Assembly (NCBI GenBank): GCA_902783395.1
Contig: CACZRA010000061.1
Span: forward strand, 1-11,374
Direction: 5' to 3'
DNA: 11,374 nucleotides
Origin: an uncultured Lachnospiraceae bacterium
GTDB lineage: Bacteria; Bacillota; Clostridia; Lachnospirales; Lachnospiraceae
In this document: one piece after another, positions 7,040-11,374 of the stretch
Position numbering within the stretch: the first letter of the stretch is position 1
How the letters are laid out: every line of letters starts with the position of its first letter
Made by a program: the position numbers and the translations under genes
The notes under the pieces: model-generated
The model's input: the letters and a program-made list of their open reading frames with translations, nothing else
Database searches by the model: none
Told to the model about the DNA's origin: nothing

Positions 7040-8025
7040 AGCTTATCATACAGATACCCTGCTATAACGAAGCAAAAACGCTGACAATAGCTCTGGATGC
7101 CCTCCCAAAACATATAGACGGAATAGATGAGATAGAGTATCTCATCATAAATGACGGCAGCAAAGATGAAACGGTACAGGTCGCAAGGGACTGGGGTGTG
7201 AACTATGTTGTAAGCTTTCCGCAGAATAAGGGGCTTGCAAGAGGCTTTATGGCCGGCATCGATGCCTGCATAAGAAACGGGGCGGATATCATAGTCAATA
7301 CCGATGCCGATAACCAGTATTGCGGGGATGATATCGAAAAGCTTGTAAGACCGATACTTGACGGTGAGGCGGAGATAGTCATAGGGGAAAGACCCATCGA
7401 CACTATAGATGATTTTTCTCCGTTAAAGAAAAAGCTGCAGCATCTGGGAAGCTTTGTCGTCCGTATAGCTTCAGCCACTGATATACCCGATGCTCCTTCC
7501 GGCTTTCGCGCATTTTCCAAGGACGCTGCCATGCATCTGAATGTGGTTAACCAGTATACCTATACATTGGAAACCATAGTACAGGCCGGAAGAAACCGCA
7601 TGGCCATAACATCTGTTCCCGTGCGCACAAACCCCGAGCTCAGAAAGTCCAGGCTGTTTCACAGTATGGGAAGCTATATCAAGAAATCCATGCTTACGAT
7701 AGTACGTGCGTTTCTTATGTACAGACCGCTGACATTTTTCAGTATATGCGGTCTGATACCTTTTACGGTCGGTTTTATCTATATCGTGAGATTCCTGATA
7801 TTCTTTGCCCGCGGCAACGGTGCGGGACATACTCAGTCGCTTGTATTTGCGACGATGCTTATAATAATAGGTTTTATGACGTTCATTTTGGGGCTGCAGG
7901 CGGATATCATAGCAGCGAACCGCAAAATACTTGAGGATGTGCAGTATCGTATCCGTCGTATGGAAGCATCCGAGGGAGAGGCAGGGAATAAAAAGGTATC
8001 CCCAAAAACGGAACGGACGGATTAA
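7036..8025 (+). CDS. GT2 glycosyltransferase, polyprenyl-phosphate type, with two C-terminal membrane helices
   Basis: This is a 329-residue membrane-associated glycosyltransferase. Its GT-A domain begins LIIQIPCYNEAKTL and shows LIINDGSKDET (Asn39, Asp40; Asn replaces the usual first Asp), PQNKGLARGFMAGID, and NTDADNQY (DAD at 90-92), followed by APSGFRAFSKDAA. Two hydrophobic segments (about 231-257 and 267-292) and a charged cytosolic tail follow. This layout fits the DPM/DPG-synthase-like group that charges a polyprenyl phosphate or transfers sugars near the membrane. It is clearly different from the preceding GT2, so the pair is not a recent duplication. A strong AAAGGAG (7024-7030) lies 5 bases before the ATG and the genes overlap by 4 bp (ATGA). 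Donor and acceptor cannot be read from the sequence. Confidence 0.9.
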   Translation: MKLIIQIPCYNEAKTLTIALDALPKHIDGIDEIEYLIINDGSKDETVQVARDWGVNYVVSFPQNKGLARGFMAGIDACIRNGADIIVNTDADNQYCGDDIEKLVRPILDGEAEIVIGERPIDTIDDFSPLKKKLQHLGSFVVRIASATDIPDAPSGFRAFSKDAAMHLNVVNQYTYTLETIVQAGRNRMAITSVPVRTNPELRKSRLFHSMGSYIKKSMLTIVRAFLMYRPLTFFSICGLIPFTVGFIYIVRFLIFFARGNGAGHTQSLVFATMLIIIGFMTFILGLQADIIAANRKILEDVQYRIRRMEASEGEAGNKKVSPKTERTD

Positions 8026-8026
8026 G

Positions 8027-9151
8027 ATGCCGGAAACAACTGATCTGAAAAAGAATAAGGTCGTAATAATAGGTCCGGTGTATCCGTTTAAGGGAGGTAT
8101 AAGCCACTATACCGGATTGCTTTGCCGTGCGATGCGGGAAAGATATGATGTCGCGATGATCTCCTATTCCATGCAGTATCCCAGGATCCTGTTCCGAAAG
8201 GAGCAGAGGGATTTCGGCAATGACAGCTTCAGGATCGACGATACGGAATATATCATAAATACTGCGAGCATAGGCAGCATACATGCAGCCGCAGACAGGA
8301 TAAACGAGATCGATCCGGCATTTACCGTCATACAATGGTGGCATCCGTATTTTTCGCCCTGCTACCGCATATTGATAAAAAGGCTGAGATCAAAGGTCCT
8401 GTTTATATGCCATAATGTTTTTCCGCATGAAAGATTTCCCCTGGACAGAATGCTTACCAAGAGCGTGCTGAAAAGAGGGGACTTTTTTATTCTGCATTCC
8501 GAAAAGGAAGCGGAAGAGCTTACTTCGATAGTACCGGATGCGAAATACCGCGTTAATATGCATCCGACATACAGCGAATTTAAGCGGGTGGAAAGCCCGA
8601 GTGGTGCGATCCCGGTGGATCAGGCCTCGGTAATACTGTTTTTCGGATTTGTAAGACCCTATAAGGGGCTCAGGATACTTATCCAGGCAATGAGTCTTAT
8701 TCCGGAAATAGTACATCTAAACATAGTCGGAGATTTTGCCGGTGCAAAAAGCGAATATGAGAACATGATAACAGAGCTTCATCTTTCGGACAGGATATCC
8801 ATAAGGGACGGATATGTGCCTGACAGAGAGGTCGGAGAGTATTTTGAAAGATGTGATGCAGTGGTGCTCCCGTACCTTGATGCGACACAATCGGGGATAG
8901 CGCAGATAGCGTTCGGGTTTGAAAAGCCTGTCATTGCAACAAATGTAGGAGGACTTCCCGAAGTAGTAAAGGACGGAGAAACAGGGGTCCTGTGCGAAGC
9001 GGGGAGTGAGGAAGCGCTGAAGGATGCGATACAGAGGTTTTTTGAATTGAAAAAGACCGTTGATTTTGAAAAGAATATTAGGGAAGATGCCCCGAGATTT
9101 TCATGGACGCATATGGTGGAAACCATAGCCGGGCTTACGGGGATAGATTGA
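8027..9151 (+). CDS. GT4 family glycosyltransferase (GT-B fold) with a TQSG motif in the donor domain
   Basis: This is a soluble or membrane-peripheral 374-residue enzyme that probably adds a sugar to a lipid-linked glycan. The N-terminal acceptor domain starts VVIIGPVYPFKGGISHYTG (GGI loop, about 23-25) and includes FICHNVFPHE (about 126-135). The C-terminal nucleotide-sugar domain begins ILFFGFVRPYKGLRIL (about 203-218) and has PVIATNVGGLPEVVKDGETG (301-320). The EX7E motif typical of GT4 enzymes is missing: the equivalent stretch reads LDATQSGIAQIAFGFEK (284-300). A similar TQSG form is, from memory, found in a subgroup of GT4 proteins. I chose the ATG at 8027 because GGACGG (8015-8020) lies 6 bases upstream and it follows the preceding stop by one base; an upstream in-frame ATG at 7931 would overlap the previous gene by 95 bp and add unlikely sequence. 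Confidence 0.88.
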   Translation: MPETTDLKKNKVVIIGPVYPFKGGISHYTGLLCRAMRERYDVAMISYSMQYPRILFRKEQRDFGNDSFRIDDTEYIINTASIGSIHAAADRINEIDPAFTVIQWWHPYFSPCYRILIKRLRSKVLFICHNVFPHERFPLDRMLTKSVLKRGDFFILHSEKEAEELTSIVPDAKYRVNMHPTYSEFKRVESPSGAIPVDQASVILFFGFVRPYKGLRILIQAMSLIPEIVHLNIVGDFAGAKSEYENMITELHLSDRISIRDGYVPDREVGEYFERCDAVVLPYLDATQSGIAQIAFGFEKPVIATNVGGLPEVVKDGETGVLCEAGSEEALKDAIQRFFELKKTVDFEKNIREDAPRFSWTHMVETIAGLTGID

Positions 9152-9152
9152 T

Positions 9153-9830
9153 ATGGGATTCCTTGGCAGAAAAATATCGGAGATCGGCTCCGCTCTTTAC
9201 AGGAATATGATCTGGCCGTGGATCAGGGCATATAAGGAGCTTTCGACACACAGCATAATGAAGCAGAGATCATATATCATAAAAACACGGCTTGAAGGAC
9301 GGAATTATGTCGGAAAGGAAGCGTTCCTCAAAAACTGCAGCATGGGATATGGTTCTTATGTCCAGAGCGGCTGTGATCTGACAGATACCGATATCGGAAG
9401 ATATACGAGTATAGGAAGCAGCGTAAAGACCGTCATTGGCTCGCATCCTGTCGGAAAGCGTGTGGCGATGCATCCTTCATTTAATGATACCTGCAGCATA
9501 ACGGGTTTTTCTTATGTAAGTAATGACAGAAACCGGGCTGTGAACGGGAAGCGTACGCAGATCGGTTCTGATGTCTGGATCGGCAACGATGTGCGGATCA
9601 TGGGTGGAGTGATGATAGGTGACGGAGCGGTCATAGGAGCAGGAGCCGTAGTAACCCGGGATATCCGGCCCTATTCCGTAAACGCGGGAGTTCCCGCAAA
9701 ATTTATAAGGTACAGATTTTCCGAAGAACAGATCGAAAGACTGCTTGCCGATAAATGGTGGGAAAAGGATGAGCAGTGGATAAGGACTCATATAGAAGAT
9801 TTTTCGGACGTGGAGGATTTCCTTAAATGA
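9153..9830 (+). CDS. CatB-like O-acetyltransferase (left-handed beta-helix, hexapeptide repeats)
   Basis: This is a 225-residue acyltransferase that probably transfers acetyl from acetyl-CoA to a sugar hydroxyl. Hexapeptide repeats appear in two blocks: about 65-96 (IGRYTSIGSSVKTVIG at its end) and about 137-170 (IGSDVWIGNDVRIMGGVMIG, then GAVIGAGAVVTRDI). They are interrupted by a loop of about 40 residues, as in xenobiotic/CatB-type enzymes. His98 in GSHP is the likely catalytic base. VNAGVPAKFIRYRF and the terminal helix with ADKWWEKD are typical of this group. The name 'chloramphenicol acetyltransferase-like' should not be read as antibiotic resistance; neighbouring glycosyltransferases on both sides point to glycan O-acetylation. 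The ATG follows the previous stop by one base, and the end overlaps the next gene by 4 bp (ATGA). Confidence 0.9.
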   Translation: MGFLGRKISEIGSALYRNMIWPWIRAYKELSTHSIMKQRSYIIKTRLEGRNYVGKEAFLKNCSMGYGSYVQSGCDLTDTDIGRYTSIGSSVKTVIGSHPVGKRVAMHPSFNDTCSITGFSYVSNDRNRAVNGKRTQIGSDVWIGNDVRIMGGVMIGDGAVIGAGAVVTRDIRPYSVNAGVPAKFIRYRFSEEQIERLLADKWWEKDEQWIRTHIEDFSDVEDFLK

Positions 9831-10615
9831 CAGAAAGTCTTACGGTAGTCGTGCCAAATTACAATAAATCCGAGTACCTGGAAAAATGTATCGAGAGCGT
9901 TCTGGGACAGACCTGCAGGCCCGGGGCTGTGATCATTGTTGATGACGGATCAACGGATAATTCCGGAGAAATAATTGACAGACTTACAAAAAGATATCCC
10001 GATGTCAGAGCACATTATAAGCCGAAGAATTCCGGAGTCAGTAATACAAGAAACGTCGGACTGTCACTTGTCGATACAGAATACGTGACTTTTATCGATG
10101 CGGATGACCATTACTGCAACAAGGAAAAACTGGCACTTGAAATGGCTCTCCAGAAAGAAAAGGGAGGAGATATAATATCATATTCAGTAACAAAGTTTGT
10201 TAATAAAGAGGGGAAGTCATTTATTAAAAAGAAACCCGCAGCATATTATCTGAACGGAAGCGTATACGAAGATCTGCTGATCACCAGAAAATGGGATTCT
10301 GTCATGAGGGATTATATTGTAAGGACGGATACCTTAAGGAATGCGGGAGGATATAATGAAAAGAGAAGCCTCTTTGAGGACTATGAGCTGCTGCTTATCC
10401 TTGCGAGAGATCATGAATTTTATTGTACCGGTGAATATGGTACCGCATATACAGAGGGGACAGGCCTGTCTTCAGCTGACAGGAAGGAGCAGCTGAGCAT
10501 TCAGGAAGAGATAATACAGAATGAGCTTCAAAGGCTGGAGAAGAGCCGCAGGAACAAAATACTCAGAAGCAGGAGCCTGCTCAAGCTCAGAAGGAAAATA
10601 AAAGAACTGATATGA
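9827..10615 (+). CDS. GT2 family glycosyltransferase (soluble, GT-A fold)
   Basis: This is a 262-residue glycosyltransferase without membrane helices. The GT-A signature is complete: LTVVVPNYNKSEYLEKCIES, IIVDDGSTDNS (Asp39, Asp40), NSGVSNTRNVGL and the metal-binding FIDADDHY (DAD at 91-93). The acidic pair in SLFEDYELLL (Glu184, Asp185) is the likely catalytic base region. The C-terminal 50 residues are strongly charged and helical, ending with a lysine/arginine-rich stretch (LKLRRKIKELI) that could bind the membrane surface. It would add a sugar to the lipid-linked glycan made by this cluster; the donor is not predictable. TGGAGG (9811-9816) lies 10 bases before the ATG, which overlaps the acetyltransferase gene by 4 bp. 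Its own stop overlaps the ABC gene by 4 bp. Confidence 0.9.
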   Translation: MTESLTVVVPNYNKSEYLEKCIESVLGQTCRPGAVIIVDDGSTDNSGEIIDRLTKRYPDVRAHYKPKNSGVSNTRNVGLSLVDTEYVTFIDADDHYCNKEKLALEMALQKEKGGDIISYSVTKFVNKEGKSFIKKKPAAYYLNGSVYEDLLITRKWDSVMRDYIVRTDTLRNAGGYNEKRSLFEDYELLLILARDHEFYCTGEYGTAYTEGTGLSSADRKEQLSIQEEIIQNELQRLEKSRRNKILRSRSLLKLRRKIKELI

Positions 10616-11374
10616 AAAAGCTGATATCAGAAATTTCATATATATTTAATAAAAAACAAAAGAGAAATATGCTCATACTCCTGATAGCAATATTTATCGG
10701 TGCGGTATGGGAGCTCTTCGGAGTATCACTTTTCATGCCCCTTATGACTATCCTTACCGAGCCGAAGGAGATAGAGGAAAACCTCTTTCTGAAAAGCTTC
10801 AGGGATATGTTTTCGCTGTATGATATGAAGCAGATGTTTGTGGGGCTTGCAGCGGCTATTATCGTAATATATATACTGAAAAATATATATCTCAGCTTAA
10901 TGTATTATTTCTTATACGGTTTTATTTATCATAATCAGCTTAAGGTGGAATCGAGACTGATAGACTGTTATATGAAAAAACCGTACAGCTATCATTTGGA
11001 TCATAATACCTCTGATATGATCAGAAACATAATGCTTGACAGTGAAAGGCTCTTTCAGCTGATACTTCAGTTTCTGAGCCTGATCTCAGAGCTGCTGCTT
11101 TCCGTTCTTCTTGTCATATATCTGCTTGTCCAGGATCCGATGATGACTATATCGACAGCAGTGGTTCTTGCATTGAGTGTCGGTCTGTATATGGTATTTA
11201 CAAAAGAAAGGGCAAACAGATACGGACAGATCAATCAGGAGTATGACGGCAGGATGCATCAGGCTATAGAAGAAGCGTTGGGAGCAGTAAAGGATATAAA
11301 GATACTCCACCGGGAAAAGTATTTCGTGGATAAATTCACATATGGCGGTGAACAGAAAATGAACGCGCTTATCC
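10612..11374 (+). CDS. ABC exporter membrane domain, PglK/MsbA-like glycan flippase (5' part, cut by window end)
   Basis: The first 254 residues of an ABC-type exporter are present; the frame stays open to the window edge and the ATPase half must lie beyond it. The start follows the pattern of PglK-like flippases: EISYIFNKKQKRN, then a long hydrophobic helix with ELFGVSLFMPLMTIL (about 20-48). Further membrane segments lie at about 75-106, 147-173 and 178-196. The segments NTSDMIRNIMLDSERLF (about 132-148) and EALGAVKDIKILHREKYF (about 221-238) correspond to the conserved cytosolic coupling regions of this subfamily. PglK moves lipid-linked oligosaccharide across the inner membrane; with four glycosyltransferases and an acetyltransferase just upstream, glycan export is the likely role, though a general lipid or peptide exporter is possible. 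The ATG overlaps the preceding stop (ATGA). No strong ribosome binding site is seen, so coupling is likely. Confidence 0.85.
   Translation, partial: MKKLISEISYIFNKKQKRNMLILLIAIFIGAVWELFGVSLFMPLMTILTEPKEIEENLFLKSFRDMFSLYDMKQMFVGLAAAIIVIYILKNIYLSLMYYFLYGFIYHNQLKVESRLIDCYMKKPYSYHLDHNTSDMIRNIMLDSERLFQLILQFLSLISELLLSVLLVIYLLVQDPMMTISTAVVLALSVGLYMVFTKERANRYGQINQEYDGRMHQAIEEALGAVKDIKILHREKYFVDKFTYGGEQKMNALI

Noticed and set aside
7931..8026. Upstream ATG giving the GT4 enzyme a 32-residue extension
   Set aside because: It would overlap the preceding GT2 gene by 95 bp and adds arginine-rich sequence unlike GT4 proteins; the ATG at 8027 has a suitable Shine-Dalgarno.
9153..9830. Chloramphenicol resistance gene
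   Set aside because: The protein is of the CatB-like fold, but this fold is widespread in sugar O-acetyltransferases and the gene is embedded among glycosyltransferases.
11086..11310. A 74-codon minus-strand frame near the right edge
   Set aside because: It is antisense to the ABC exporter frame, which runs open from 10612 to the end and has clear membrane segments.
1..11374. Insertion sequences, CRISPR arrays, tRNA or rRNA genes, phage or defence genes
   Set aside because: I saw no regularly spaced repeats, transposase or integrase motifs, terminal inverted repeats or RNA-gene signatures on either strand; almost every base lies in an ordinary + strand gene.

Overview
The window looks like chromosomal DNA of a Clostridia-class Firmicute, most likely a Lachnospiraceae member. 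This rests on the gene order ireB-ruvX-DUF1292 followed by RNase J, heavy use of ATA, AGA and AGG codons, purine-rich Shine-Dalgarno sites and several GTG/TTG starts. All twelve convincing genes lie on the + strand and are packed tightly, with many 1-4 bp overlaps. I see no RNA genes, insertion sequences, CRISPR arrays or phage genes.

Region 1 (1-701) is the 3' end of a CUT2-type monosaccharide ABC permease, closed by a strong hairpin terminator. The only sizeable intergenic space (641-768) holds that terminator and a good sigma-A-type promoter whose -35 box starts in the terminator's tail.

Region 2 (769-6050) is a housekeeping operon. It encodes an IreB-family phosphoprotein, the YqgF/RuvX nuclease, a small DUF1292 protein, ribonuclease J, a YlbF-family protein, a short membrane-anchored protein resembling only the N-terminal part of MltG, a TrmR-like O-methyltransferase and a TrhP-like U32 protein. 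In Bacillus subtilis the corresponding genes run yrzL-yrrK-yrzB-yrrL(mltG)-yrrM(trmR)-yrrN/yrrO(trhP). Here that order is kept, but an RNA-decay pair (RNase J and a YlbF protein) sits between the DUF1292 gene and the MltG-like gene. The last two genes together predict wobble-uridine modification of tRNA: U34 to ho5U by TrhP, then to mo5U by TrmR.

Region 3 (6071 to the right edge) is the start of a surface-glycan cluster: two consecutive polyprenyl-phosphate-type GT2 enzymes with C-terminal membrane helices, a GT4 enzyme with a non-canonical motif in its donor domain, a left-handed beta-helix acetyltransferase, a soluble GT2 enzyme, and the membrane domain of an ABC exporter resembling the PglK-type glycan flippases, cut by the window end. 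They plausibly build, decorate with acetyl groups and export a lipid-linked glycan. The cluster starts only 20 bp after the tRNA-modification genes with no visible terminator, so read-through from the housekeeping operon is possible.

Nothing here is a clearly undescribed system. The most interesting points are the MltG-like protein without a catalytic domain, the RNA-decay pair inside a conserved operon, and the compact glycan cluster with its atypical GT4.
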